Source of the DNA: Rhodocyclaceae bacterium
GTDB lineage: Bacteria; Pseudomonadota; Gammaproteobacteria; Burkholderiales; Rhodocyclaceae
DNA: 46,541 nt
Assembly: GCA_008080565.1 (NCBI GenBank)
Contig: VIKE01000009.1
Span: 1 to 46,541 of the forward strand
Reading direction: 5' to 3'
Shown: one piece after another, positions 27,211-35,163 of the stretch
Layout: each line of letters starts with the position of its first letter
Position numbering within the stretch: position 1 is the first letter of the stretch
Position numbers and translations under genes: made by a program
The notes under the pieces: model-generated
Database searches by the model: none
Told to the model about the DNA's origin: nothing
The model's input: only the letters and a program-made list of their open reading frames with translations

Positions 27211-28164
27211 TTAGCCGCGGCCCATGCGCGGGTCGATCAGCGGTTGCATGATGTCCACCAGCAGGTTGAGGACGACGAAGAACATGCAGAGCACAAGGAT
27301 GGTTCCCTGCAGCAGCGGGATGTCGCGCTGGAAGATTGCGGTATTGAGCAGGAAGCCGGTGCCCGGCCAGGCGAAGACGGTTTCGACCAGAATCGAGCCG
27401 CCCATCAGGTAGCCGATCTGCAGGCCGGCGACGGCGAGTACGGTCGGTGCCGTGTTCTTGGCGATGTGGCGGAAGACGGCGACGCCGGACAGGCCGCGCG
27501 CCCGCAGCGCAGTGACGAATTCCTGTTCCAGCATGTCGGCGACCAGGGCGCGCACGGTGCGGGTGATGATGCCCATCGGGATCACCGACAGGGTCAGCGC
27601 CGGCAGCACCAAGTGGCGCATGTGCTCGACATCCCACAGCCATTCCGAGGAACCGCCGGGGCCGGCCCCCATGGCCGGGAACCAGGGCAGCCAGATGGAG
27701 AAGACGATGGTGAGCACGAGGCCCAGCCAGTAGTGGGGAATGCTGACGCCGATCACGGAAATGAAGGTCGCGACGCGGTCGATCCAGGTGCCGTGGCGGT
27801 AGCCGGCCAGCGCCCCGAGAATGCAACCAACCAGCACGCCGCCTAACGCAGCCATGCCGGCGAGTAGTAACGTGTTGCTGACCGCGCTCAGCACTTCGGC
27901 GGTAACGGCGCGGCCGGAGGCGATCGAGGTGCCAAGATCGCCCTGCACGGCGCGCAATAGCCACAAGCCGTATTGCACCGGCACTGGCTTGTCGAGACCG
28001 TAGGCGCTCTTCAGGGCGACGATGACTTCTTCCGGCGCATCGGCCGGGGCGATGGCGTTGAGCGGGTCGCCCGGCGCCAGATAGACCAGCACGAAGGAAA
28101 CCACCGTCACGCTCAGCGCGATGGGGATGGCGTAGATCAGACGCTTGATGATGTAGGCAAACAT
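27211..28164 (-). CDS. peptide-type ABC transporter permease (DppB/OppB-like)
   Basis: A 317-residue inner-membrane permease with the DppB start MFAYIIKRLIYAIPI, a periplasmic segment with LAPGDPLN, and five further helices. The coupling loop is EFVTALRARGLSGVAVFRH. It partners the DppC-like permease. It is separated from the binding-protein gene by 63 bp that contain a strong hairpin, which probably lowers its expression relative to the binding protein. Confidence 0.93.
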   Translation of the reverse strand: MFAYIIKRLIYAIPIALSVTVVSFVLVYLAPGDPLNAIAPADAPEEVIVALKSAYGLDKPVPVQYGLWLLRAVQGDLGTSIASGRAVTAEVLSAVSNTLLLAGMAALGGVLVGCILGALAGYRHGTWIDRVATFISVIGVSIPHYWLGLVLTIVFSIWLPWFPAMGAGPGGSSEWLWDVEHMRHLVLPALTLSVIPMGIITRTVRALVADMLEQEFVTALRARGLSGVAVFRHIAKNTAPTVLAVAGLQIGYLMGGSILVETVFAWPGTGFLLNTAIFQRDIPLLQGTILVLCMFFVVLNLLVDIMQPLIDPRMGRG

Positions 28165-28200
28165 GAGGCGCTTTCTTCAATCCGGCCGGGGCCGGTGAAT

Positions 28201-28220
28201 GGCCGGGGCGAACCCCGGCC
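28201..28220 (-). promoter_or_regulatory. intercistronic GC hairpin with TTCG tetraloop
   Basis: On the transcribed strand GGCCGGGG-TTCG-CCCCGGCC forms a perfect 8-bp stem with a four-base loop, 8 bp after the binding-protein stop and before the first permease. No T-run follows, so it is probably an mRNA-stabilising or partial-termination element that keeps binding-protein mRNA in excess, as in many ABC operons. Confidence 0.6.
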
Positions 28221-28227
28221 CGGTGGA

Positions 28228-29838
28228 TCACATGCGGATGGTGGTCAGGTCCTGGAACCAGTGCTGGGCCTGGACGAATTCCTTGACCTTGGGCGAGATG
28301 GCGTGCGGATTGACGTCATGCACCACCCACAGCATCAGCGCGTCGTCGACCATCGATTGATGCACGAAGGAGAGCAGCCCGTCCTGCTTCTTGGTATCGA
28401 AGGTGGTACGGATCTGGTCGATCGCGGCATCGACCTTCGGGTTGTTGTAGCCCCCCCAGTTCACGCCGTTCGGCGCGACGTAACGGCTGTCGGCAAAGCG
28501 GGTCAGAGCGTAGAACGGGTCGGCGGTAACGTAACCGAGGTTGATCGCGGAGATGCCCTTGCCGGCGTTCATGTCGGCCTTGGCACCGCTACGCCAGTGC
28601 AGGTAGAGGTTTTCCAGTTCGACGACTTCGAAAGTCACCTGGATGCCGACTTCGGCCAGGCTTTGCTGGACGAACTCGTTCATGGGCAGCGACAGCATCT
28701 GGCCGGTACCGCCCTGGGCGATGATGACCTTGGCCTTGAGCGGCTTGGCTTGGCTGTAGCCAGCCTGAGCCATCAGGGCGCGGGCGGCGGGCAGGTCGTA
28801 GCCGATCTTGAAGTCCGGCTTGCCGAACCATGGGCTGGTCGCATCGAGCTGTCCCTTGGCCGGTGTCGCCAGGCCGCTCATCAGACTGACCACGGCATTG
28901 CGGTCGATCGCCAGATTGGCCGCCTTGCGCACCCGGATGTCGGTCCATGGGGAGCCTGGCTGGGTCGAGAAGTGATATGGCCAGACGTGCGGCGTGACGT
29001 TCTGCACCAGCTTGAAGCCGGCGCCCTTCAACTGCGGCAGCACGTCGGGCGGCGGCGTTTCGATGATATCGACCTGGCCGTTGAGCAGCGCATTGGCACG
29101 GGTCATCGCATCGGGGATCGGCACCAGCACAATGCGGTCAGTCTTGGCCATGCGGGTCTTGTCCCAGTAGGCGGTGTTCTTGATCAGATCAGCACGCTCG
29201 CGCGGCACCAGTTTGTCGAGCTTGAACGGGCCAGTACCGGACGGCTTGCTGGCCACCTTGTTCCAGTCCTTGCCCATGGTTTCCCACTGGGTCGGGCTGG
29301 AAATCAAGAACCAGGGCAACTGGTAGGGGAATAGTGCATCGACATCCTTGGTGGTGATTTCCACACTGTATTCGCCGACCTTGCGATAGGAGGCGATCGA
29401 CGGAATGCGCGGGCGCACCTGGGCGCTCTGCTTGGCGTCGAATTGCGACGACTTGTCGGCCAGTACCTTGTCCAGGTTCCAGACCACGGCATCGGCATTG
29501 AACTCAGAACCATCGTGGAACTTGACGCCCTTGCGCAGCGTGAAGACCCACTTCTTGTTGTCCTTGGCATCAACCTTCCACTCGCTGGCCAGACCTGGCA
29601 CCAGCTTGCCCGGACGATTGCCGACATTGGCCTCCCAGGCGACCAGCGGGTCATACAGGGTGTGGCCGGTGAACTGGTAGGCACCGGCACCGCGATCCGG
29701 CTGGCCGGTGGTCAGCGGTATATCGGCCATCGAAATGCCGTAACGGGCAACCGTTTCTGCATGCAATGTTCCATGTAGAGCCAGTGCCAGCGGGAGTGCT
29801 GCCAGCCAACGTGAAAGCTTCGTGTATTGGGGTTTCAT
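28228..29838 (-). CDS. peptide-type ABC transporter substrate-binding protein (SBP_bac_5)
   Basis: A 536-residue periplasmic binding protein (cluster C, SBP_bac_5). It has a signal peptide (about 1-27, cleavage after LHA) and family landmarks WKVDAKDNKKWVFTLRKGVKFHDG, GTGPFKLDKL and VRKAANLAIDR. It should deliver a peptide or related solute to the DppBC-like permease. The ATG at 29838 has GGAG upstream; the open frame beyond lies in the leader and is not coding. It is the first gene of the operon ending with the SBF-like transporter. Which solute it binds cannot be read from sequence; the hydrolase in the operon hints at a gamma-glutamyl compound. Confidence 0.92.
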   Translation of the reverse strand: MKPQYTKLSRWLAALPLALALHGTLHAETVARYGISMADIPLTTGQPDRGAGAYQFTGHTLYDPLVAWEANVGNRPGKLVPGLASEWKVDAKDNKKWVFTLRKGVKFHDGSEFNADAVVWNLDKVLADKSSQFDAKQSAQVRPRIPSIASYRKVGEYSVEITTKDVDALFPYQLPWFLISSPTQWETMGKDWNKVASKPSGTGPFKLDKLVPRERADLIKNTAYWDKTRMAKTDRIVLVPIPDAMTRANALLNGQVDIIETPPPDVLPQLKGAGFKLVQNVTPHVWPYHFSTQPGSPWTDIRVRKAANLAIDRNAVVSLMSGLATPAKGQLDATSPWFGKPDFKIGYDLPAARALMAQAGYSQAKPLKAKVIIAQGGTGQMLSLPMNEFVQQSLAEVGIQVTFEVVELENLYLHWRSGAKADMNAGKGISAINLGYVTADPFYALTRFADSRYVAPNGVNWGGYNNPKVDAAIDQIRTTFDTKKQDGLLSFVHQSMVDDALMLWVVHDVNPHAISPKVKEFVQAQHWFQDLTTIRM

Positions 29839-30334
29839 GTAGATCTCCAGAGTGATGAAAACACTTTGAAGATTGCATGCAACGTGCCAATCCATCAGCT
29901 TTTTCGAATGTATTTTCTAAAGAGCTGTTCAATATAAAAATATCTTGAAATTGTTCTGATACTTGGAGTCGGCAACACAAGCCGCACCCGCATCAAGTCC
30001 TGTTGTATTGCATACAAAATGCACTTGGCCGGGGCATGTCAGCGCAAGATATAACCAGTTTGGGGCATGAAATGCGCGCCATATTTTGCTAATCAGAACA
30101 CTTTGCTAGTTGTCCGTGAGGAGTCGGAGCGTATGACCGCTCAACTGTGGCCCCCGCTGTTCGACTATCGAGACAGCGGATGGCCGGTTTGGGTACGGAG
30201 TACGCATTCGCCAGAAAGGAAAGCTGCTGTTCGCGACCCCTCAAGGCTCAACGGCAGTTAAGCAGCGAATTGCTGCCCGATTGAGCGCATCAGGCCAACG
30301 GCCGTTATGGCCGACAAGCGGCCCGAAGTAATAT
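29839..30334. other. 496-bp region between the ABC operon and the XRE gene
   Basis: No gene is supported. The side next to the ABC operon holds that operon's control region, with a TTGCATGCAA palindrome at 29873-29882 and a longer palindrome at 30003-30017 (listed separately). The other half (30130-30310) is degenerate sequence with CCAGAAAGGAAAGCTGCTGTTCGCGAC-like pieces (30210-30236), similar to gaps elsewhere in the window. A 64-residue frame at 30067 has no domain or signal and is rejected. Confidence 0.5.
30003..30017. promoter_or_regulatory. perfect palindrome TTGTAT-N3-ATACAA, candidate GntR operator
   Basis: Two 6-bp arms, TTGTAT (30003-30008) and ATACAA (30012-30017), flank TGC. This fits the operator style of FCD-type GntR regulators (a T.GT...AC.A core). 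It lies 165 bp upstream of the binding-protein start, in the control region of the operon that encodes a GntR regulator. Confidence 0.55.
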
Positions 30335-30667
30335 TCAACGAACCAACTTAAGTGCCGCGAGCGATCGAATGACTGTCGCCAAGGCCTTGGAGTGCTGGGC
30401 AGTACCATCCCAAGTCTCGGCCAAGGCCGAGAGCAACTCGTCATTGGCAATCACCAACTCTCTACTCACCCCACCTTCGAGACGTTCAGCAAAAAGGCAA
30501 ATTTCCTCGAACAATCGACTGGCACGACTTATCTTTCCACCAAGTAATCGGCTCACCTGCCCTTGGCTTGCTCCAACTAGCTCGGCAATCTGAACTTGGG
30601 AAATACCTTGTTTTTGGAACACTGAAGCTGCGTGCATTGCCCGTGCCTGTATGTTTTTTGTTTTCAT
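30335..30667 (-). CDS. XRE-type helix-turn-helix protein
   Basis: A 110-residue protein with an N-terminal Cro/XRE-like helix-turn-helix (about 22-45: ISQVQIAELVGASQGQVSRLL) followed by a helical region without a recognised domain. There is no enzyme or toxin domain and no toxin partner beside it. It is divergent from rpoH, with 209 bp between them that contain three identical 10-bp direct repeats and a CIRCE element. GAAGG precedes the ATG. It could control the shared intergenic region. Identification as a DNA-binding protein is firm; its target is inferred. Confidence 0.75.
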   Translation of the reverse strand: MKTKNIQARAMHAASVFQKQGISQVQIAELVGASQGQVSRLLGGKISRASRLFEEICLFAERLEGGVSRELVIANDELLSALAETWDGTAQHSKALATVIRSLAALKLVR

Positions 30668-30718
30668 TGTGTGCCTTCAATTAATGCCGGTCGTAAAAAG
30701 ACTGGATCCGTGCATCGC

Positions 30719-30768
30719 AGTTTTCGACTCTATTGGCGAGTTTTCGACTTTAATACCCAGTTTTCGAC
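30719..30768. repeat. three direct repeats of AGTTTTCGAC at 20-bp period
   Basis: Identical 10-mers start at 30719, 30739 and 30759, exactly 20 bp apart, each followed by a different 10-bp AT-rich segment. They lie between the XRE gene and rpoH, roughly 50-100 bp before the CIRCE element. A 20-bp period puts the copies on the same face of the helix, as expected for cooperative protein binding. The XRE-type protein next door is the obvious candidate ligand. Confidence 0.85.
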
Positions 30769-30815
30769 AGTAATTGCCAAGAACAGCAGCAAAAAACAAG
30801 AAACCTTTTCCCCTC

Positions 30816-30842
30816 TTAGCACTCTTAGGCAGCGAGTGCTAA
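30816..30842. promoter_or_regulatory. CIRCE element upstream of rpoH
   Basis: TTAGCACTC (30816-30824), nine bases, then GAGTGCTAA (30834-30842) is a perfect CIRCE inverted repeat, the operator of the heat-shock repressor HrcA. It lies 34 bp before the rpoH ATG and probably overlaps the promoter or the transcript start; a TATATA follows at 30843-30848. This implies HrcA repression of rpoH at normal temperature. Confidence 0.93.
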
Positions 30843-30876
30843 TATATAGATGTAACTTGAAGGAGGACATTACGCT

Positions 30877-31737
30877 ATGACCCATGCCCTGACACTTCCC
30901 ATCCCGTCAGCAATCGGCAACATCGACGCCTATATTCAGGTGGCGAACCGATATCCGATGCTGGCTGAGGCAGAGGAAATCCGGCTGGCCGAGCGTTTCC
31001 ACAACGAAGGCGATGTGGAAGCGGCGCGTCAGCTTGTGCTTTCGCACCTTCGTCTTGTCATCTCCATCGCCCGTGGCTATCTCGGCTATGGCCTGCCGCA
31101 TGCCGACCTGATTCAGGAAGGCAATATCGGTCTGATGAAAGCCGTCAAGCGCTTTGACCCGACGCGCGGTGTCCGTCTGGTGTCGTTTGCCATGCACTGG
31201 ATCAAGGCCGAGATTCACGAGTACATCCTGAAAAACTGGCGACTGGTCAAAGTGGCGACGACCAAAGCACAGCGCAAGTTGTTCTTCAACCTGCGCAGCC
31301 TGAAGAGCGATTACGAAGGCATCGACACGCTGACCGGCACGCAGGCGGCTGAAGTCGCGGCACGCTTGGGCGTCAAGCAGGACGAAGTGGTCGAGATGGA
31401 AACCCGCCTGTCGGGCCGCGATATCGCGCTGGAAGGCAACCCGGACGACGGCGACGAAGCGTTTGCGCCCATCGATTATCTGGCCGACTCGCGTTACGAG
31501 CCGACCCGCGTGCTGGAAAACAAGGCGGTCGCCCGCCTGCAGGATGAGGGGCTGCACGAAGCCTTGGCCACGCTCGATCCGCGCAGTCGTCGCATCGTCG
31601 AGGCCCGCTGGTTGCCGGAAGGCGAAGCCGCCACGCTGCACGATCTGGCCGCCGAGTTCGATGTTTCGGCCGAGCGGATTCGTCAGATCGAGGTCAAGGC
31701 GCTGCAGAAAATGCGCGGCGTGCTGGCCGAAGCCTGA
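30877..31737 (+). CDS. rpoH: heat-shock sigma factor (sigma-32)
   Basis: A 286-residue sigma-70-family protein with sigma region 2 (about 48-118, DLIQEGNIGLMKAVKRFDP), the RpoH box QRKLFFNLR at 132-140 that marks sigma-32, region 3, and region 4 (about 225-280) ending in a helix-turn-helix (SAERIRQIEVKAL). It directs RNA polymerase to heat-shock promoters and is usually controlled by DnaK and FtsH. A strong AAGGAGGA ribosome site lies 9 nt before the ATG. A perfect CIRCE element lies 34 bp upstream, adding HrcA control, and a terminator follows. Confidence 0.96.
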   Translation: MTHALTLPIPSAIGNIDAYIQVANRYPMLAEAEEIRLAERFHNEGDVEAARQLVLSHLRLVISIARGYLGYGLPHADLIQEGNIGLMKAVKRFDPTRGVRLVSFAMHWIKAEIHEYILKNWRLVKVATTKAQRKLFFNLRSLKSDYEGIDTLTGTQAAEVAARLGVKQDEVVEMETRLSGRDIALEGNPDDGDEAFAPIDYLADSRYEPTRVLENKAVARLQDEGLHEALATLDPRSRRIVEARWLPEGEAATLHDLAAEFDVSAERIRQIEVKALQKMRGVLAEA

Positions 31738-31743
31738 GAGCGC

Positions 31744-31779
31744 ATTTCGATTTTGGCCGTTTTTCCCGGTTGACCGTGG
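31744..31779 (+). repeat. dispersed repeat, copy A (after rpoH)
   Basis: This copy contains ATTTTGGCCG, a T-rich centre and CCGGTTGACCGTG. Related copies lie at 35015-35049, at 39454-39493 (opposite orientation) and at 43654-43694. This one is non-coding, between the rpoH stop and its terminator. Confidence 0.75.
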
Positions 31780-31797
31780 GAATGGCCTGAACAAGAC

Positions 31798-31828
31798 AAA
31801 GGGAGCCGACCGGCTCCCTTTCTTTTTG
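31798..31828 (+). terminator. rho-independent terminator after rpoH
   Basis: AAAGGGAGCC (31798-31807) pairs perfectly with GGCTCCCTTT (31812-31821) around the loop GACC, followed by TCTTTTT. It lies just before the converging napH stop; the stem is symmetric, but the T-run serves the rpoH side. Confidence 0.92.
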
Positions 31829-31836
31829 CCCCGACC

Positions 31837-32712
31837 TCAGGGCGCCGGATCGACCGCCGCGTGACGCCCGCCGAAGCGGAAGACGTCCTTCGAGCAGACG
31901 TCGATGCACCGGCCGCAATTGGTGCAGTTTGGCGCCAGAATTACCGGGCCGACGCCCTTGCCTTCGCCCTTCAGTGCTGGCCGGATGACCTGCGGTTCGG
32001 GACACACCTCGAAACAGTCCATGCAATCGTTGCAGGCCGAGCGTTTGGTCGCGGCCACCCGCAACGGGCTCCACCGGCCAAGCAGGCTGTAGAAGGCGCC
32101 GACCGGGCAAAGCCGACCGCACCAGCCGCGACTCATCACGAACAGGTCGAACAGGAAAATAGCCAGGACCACGGTCCACGCCAGGCCCATGCCAAAAACC
32201 AGGCCGCGATGCAGCATCGACACCGGGTTAATCAGCTCCCACAGCACGACGCCGGTGACCGCCGAGCCAACGAAAGTCATGCCGAGAATCCAGTAGCGGG
32301 TATTGCGGCCTAGCTGCGCACTGCCCTTGATGCCAAGCCGGTCACGCAGCCAGCCGGCGGCATCGGTGACAACATTGACCGGACACACCCAGCTGCAATA
32401 GACCCGCCCGCCAACCAGCAAGTAAAACACCAGCACGATGGCCATGCCGACCAGACCGAGCGTTTCCGGGAGATGCCCGGTAACCATCGATTGCAGGGCA
32501 ACATAGGGATCGGTTAGCGGCAAAACCCCCAGCGTGTAGCTGTAGGCCAGGTTGCCCTTGACGATCCACTGGCCGAACCATGGTCCGGCGAGGAACAGGG
32601 CAAGAAGCGAAAACTGCGAAATGCGGCGCAGGATCAGCCACTTGTGGGCGGCGAACCAGCCCTTTTCGGCGACCGCTTCGGCACCGATACGTTTTCCCTG
32701 GGCGGCGCTCAT
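31837..32712 (-). CDS. napH: quinol dehydrogenase membrane subunit NapH
   Basis: A 291-residue inner-membrane iron-sulfur protein with four predicted helices (about 30-50, 85-102, 143-163, 177-197), the NapH motifs CSWVCPVN (about 106-113) and [10 protein letters not shown], and two 4Fe-4S sets on the cytoplasmic side ([12 protein letters not shown] and [11 protein letters not shown]). NapGH oxidise quinol and pass electrons towards periplasmic nitrate reductase, or to N2O reductase as NosGH in some bacteria. It overlaps napG by 4 bp (ATGA). No napA, napB, napD or nos gene lies nearby, so the acceptor is encoded elsewhere. Confidence 0.95.
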   Translation of the reverse strand: MSAAQGKRIGAEAVAEKGWFAAHKWLILRRISQFSLLALFLAGPWFGQWIVKGNLAYSYTLGVLPLTDPYVALQSMVTGHLPETLGLVGMAIVLVFYLLVGGRVYCSWVCPVNVVTDAAGWLRDRLGIKGSAQLGRNTRYWILGMTFVGSAVTGVVLWELINPVSMLHRGLVFGMGLAWTVVLAIFLFDLFVMSRGWCGRLCPVGAFYSLLGRWSPLRVAATKRSACNDCMDCFEVCPEPQVIRPALKGEGKGVGPVILAPNCTNCGRCIDVCSKDVFRFGGRHAAVDPAP

Positions 32713-33590
32713 GGCTTGTCCCCCAATCCGGGCGGATGGCTCGGGACGGCACCCGCCTCGCTGCCGGGCATCCCTCGCATGGCCTCGGTGTGGCCGCTGG
32801 CCGGGTCGTAGTGACCGGGCAGAACCGCGCCTTCCGGCAGGCGGTCAGGCAGGTCGAGCATTTTCGTTTCATCGATCAGCGAATGGCCGGCCTTGGACTT
32901 TTCCTCCCAGCCCACCCGGTAGTGCTTGCCCAGTTCGCCCTTGGCCAGCTTGGCGGGCAGGATGCGGATGGCCGCTTCTTCGAGGACGCAGGACTTCTCG
33001 CATTTGCCGCAGCCCGTGCAGAACTCGGAATGCACGGTTGGCAGGAACATGGCGTGACGGCCGGTGCGCGTGTTGGGCACGATATCGAGGGTAATCGCCT
33101 TGTCGATCACCGGGCAGACGCGATAGCACACGTCGCAGCGCAGGCCGAGGAAATTGAGACAGGTTTCATGGTCGATGAGCACGGCGACGCCCATCTTGGC
33201 CTTGTTAATGTCGGTCAGGCCATGGTCAAGCGCACCGGTCGGACAAGCCTTGATGCAGGGGATGTCGTCACACATCTCGCACGGAATGTTGCGCGCGGCA
33301 AAAAACGGCGTACCGGTCGCCACCGGCGTTTCCGGCTTGGCCAGTTCGAGCGTGTTGTAGGGACAGTCGCGGACGCACATGCCGCAACGGATGCAGGCGC
33401 CGAGAAAGTCATCTTCCGGCAAGGCGCCGGGCGGTCGCAGGGCCAGTGCTGGCAGCGCCTTCGATTGCTTGGCGTAGAGGCCAAGACCAAGACCGAGCAT
33501 GCCGACACCGCAAACCATCCTGGCTGAATCAAAAATAAACTGGCGACGTGCGGCGCCATTCTTGGGGGTAACTGGTTTCATTGCTTTCAC
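32709..33590 (-). CDS. napG: periplasmic ferredoxin-type quinol dehydrogenase subunit NapG
   Basis: A 293-residue periplasmic iron-sulfur protein. It has a Tat signal (R15-R16 in [10 protein letters not shown], hydrophobic to about 45) and four 4Fe-4S motifs: [35 protein letters not shown] with an upstream Cys, and [11 protein letters not shown]. The conserved [21 protein letters not shown] stretch is typical of NapG. It receives electrons from membrane NapH. The C-terminus runs about 50 residues longer than the E. coli protein and is proline/glycine-rich. The GTG at 33590 has AAGG at good distance; an ATG at 33581 is the alternative. Confidence 0.95.
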   Translation of the reverse strand: MKAMKPVTPKNGAARRQFIFDSARMVCGVGMLGLGLGLYAKQSKALPALALRPPGALPEDDFLGACIRCGMCVRDCPYNTLELAKPETPVATGTPFFAARNIPCEMCDDIPCIKACPTGALDHGLTDINKAKMGVAVLIDHETCLNFLGLRCDVCYRVCPVIDKAITLDIVPNTRTGRHAMFLPTVHSEFCTGCGKCEKSCVLEEAAIRILPAKLAKGELGKHYRVGWEEKSKAGHSLIDETKMLDLPDRLPEGAVLPGHYDPASGHTEAMRGMPGSEAGAVPSHPPGLGDKP

Positions 33591-33819
33591 GAGCCTTCAT
33601 CTCCAGCGTAGCAAATGGGCCCCGCAGTCCACCGGCTATCGACCAGAACAATTTACGCCTGTCGGCAAGCAGCGCTTTAGCGCAGATCAAACTGACGGAA
33701 ATACCCGGCGAGCGTCATCAATGGCCCGACGTGTTTGCCGGGGGCGCTTCATGACTATGCCGGAGGAATGCTAGGATGGCATTTCCACCCACTGCACCGC
33801 TGCCCTGAGGAGACAACCC

Positions 33820-34374
33820 TTGAAACAGTTCATGATGCTCTGCCTTGCCGCGCTTGCTTCGGCCGGCGCCACCGCCCAGACCGCTGGTTTCCTGTGCTGC
33901 AACATGCGCACCGATGGCGCCTGGATCAGCGACATCAATTATCTCGACGCGGGCAAGACGATGATCCCCGCCGGCACCCCGCTGACCATGAACGGTTTTG
34001 GCAAGAACCGCGTTCATGTCGTGATCAACGGACGCAAACAGGATATCGGCAACGACTACAGCCGCAGCCTTGGGCTTGACGCCTTTGCCAAGCGTTACAT
34101 CGTCGATCAGGATCCGCTGGAGAAGCTCAGGAGCTATCCGAAAAAAATTCAGGATGCCATCGGCACGGCACGCCTGACCAAGGGCATGACCCGCGAGCAG
34201 GTCATCATGGCGGTCGGTTACCCGGTCAGCGACGAGAATCCGAGCCTGGAAAGCACGACCTGGCGCTACTGGCTGAACAGCTTTGCCGAATTCGATGCGA
34301 TTTTTGACGACAAGGGCGTGCTGACCAGGATCGAAGCCGATGCCGGCATTCGCCCCCAGGTCGTCGCCGAATAA
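33820..34374 (+). CDS. secreted protein of unknown function with a BamE/SmpA-like C-terminal part (tentative)
   Basis: A 184-residue protein with a signal peptide (about 1-19, cleavage after ATAQ) and CC at the start of the mature part (FLCCNMR). The C-terminal half, RLTKGMTREQVIMAVGYPVSDENP and then TTWRYWLN...FDDKGVLTRI, resembles the fold of BamE/SmpA-like outer-membrane proteins, in which a short pair of helices is followed by strands. That match is loose. The start is a TTG at 33820 with a strong GAGGAGA 8 nt upstream; an ATG 12 nt further on is too far from that ribosome site. Upstream napG is divergent. Confidence 0.75.
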   Translation: MKQFMMLCLAALASAGATAQTAGFLCCNMRTDGAWISDINYLDAGKTMIPAGTPLTMNGFGKNRVHVVINGRKQDIGNDYSRSLGLDAFAKRYIVDQDPLEKLRSYPKKIQDAIGTARLTKGMTREQVIMAVGYPVSDENPSLESTTWRYWLNSFAEFDAIFDDKGVLTRIEADAGIRPQVVAE

Positions 34375-34389
34375 CGCTCGCCGGCCGGT

Positions 34390-35163
34390 TCAGGCCGGGT
34401 TTCGCAGGCCCGGCAATACGGCCCTGGCATTTTCAGCCGTCTGCGCCGCAATGCTGGCCGCCGAGATGTTGCGCAATTCGGCCAGCACGTCGGCGATGCG
34501 CGGCAACTCGCCTGGCGCATTGCGCCCGCCATTGAGCCAGGCCGGCGGAATGTCCGGTGCATCGGTTTCGAGGACGATCGATTCGAGCGGGAGCGTTCTC
34601 GCCAGTTCGCGGATGCGCGTCGAGCCATCAAAAGTCATCGCCCCGCCAAAGCCGAGGGCGAAGCCGAGTTTGATGAATTCATCGGCCTGCTGCCGACTGC
34701 CGTTGAAAGCATGGGCAATGCCGCCGCGCACGCCGATCCGGCGCAGTTGTTTGAGCACCGGGTCGATGGCCCGGCGGACATGGAGCAGCACCGGCAGATC
34801 GAACTCGCGAGCCAGCTTCAGTTGTTCGACGAAAAAGTGGGTCTGACGCTCGGTGTCGAGGCCGCTTACGTAAAAATCAAGGCCAATCTCGCCGACAGCA
34901 ACCGGCGGCGCCTGCTGTAGCCAAACGCGCAGCCGGGCCAAATCTTCCGGACTGGACTGGTCGACGTAAAGCGGGTGGATTCCGTAGGCCTCAAGGCAGG
35001 CCGGATAGTCGGCAATTTTCAATTTTGGCCGAAAATTCCGGTTGACCGTGACACCCGGCACCACGATCCGTCCCACCCCTGCCGCCATCGCCGCGGCATA
35101 CACCGCATCGCGATCGGCATCGAACTCAGCCGCATCGAGATGACAGTGGGTGTCGATCAGCAT
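34390..35163 (-). CDS. TatD-family metal-dependent hydrolase
   Basis: A 257-residue TIM-barrel deoxyribonuclease/hydrolase. All metal ligands of the family are visible: H6 and H8 (DTHCHLD), E92 (GEIGLD), H128 (LLHVRR), H151 (IAHAFNG) and D201 (ETDAPDIPP). Such enzymes act on DNA ends or damaged nucleic acid in the cytoplasm. The ATG at 35163 overlaps the dadA stop by 7 bp. The open frame further upstream lies inside dadA. Residues about 38-50 (VTVNRNFRPKLKI) are encoded by a copy of the dispersed repeat, in a surface region that is variable in the family. Confidence 0.93.
   Translation of the reverse strand: MLIDTHCHLDAAEFDADRDAVYAAAMAAGVGRIVVPGVTVNRNFRPKLKIADYPACLEAYGIHPLYVDQSSPEDLARLRVWLQQAPPVAVGEIGLDFYVSGLDTERQTHFFVEQLKLAREFDLPVLLHVRRAIDPVLKQLRRIGVRGGIAHAFNGSRQQADEFIKLGFALGFGGAMTFDGSTRIRELARTLPLESIVLETDAPDIPPAWLNGGRNAPGELPRIADVLAELRNISAASIAAQTAENARAVLPGLRNPA
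35015..35049 (+). repeat. dispersed repeat, copy B (inside the tatD-like gene)
   Basis: ATTTTGGCCG, a 6-bp centre and CCGGTTGACCGTG are shared base for base with copy A; 24 of 31 aligned positions agree. This copy is antisense to the tatD-like gene and encodes residues about 38-50 of its product without breaking the frame. Confidence 0.72.

Noticed and set aside
30067..30261. 64-codon frame upstream of the XRE gene
   Set aside because: No domain or ribosome site; the sequence resembles other decayed gaps.
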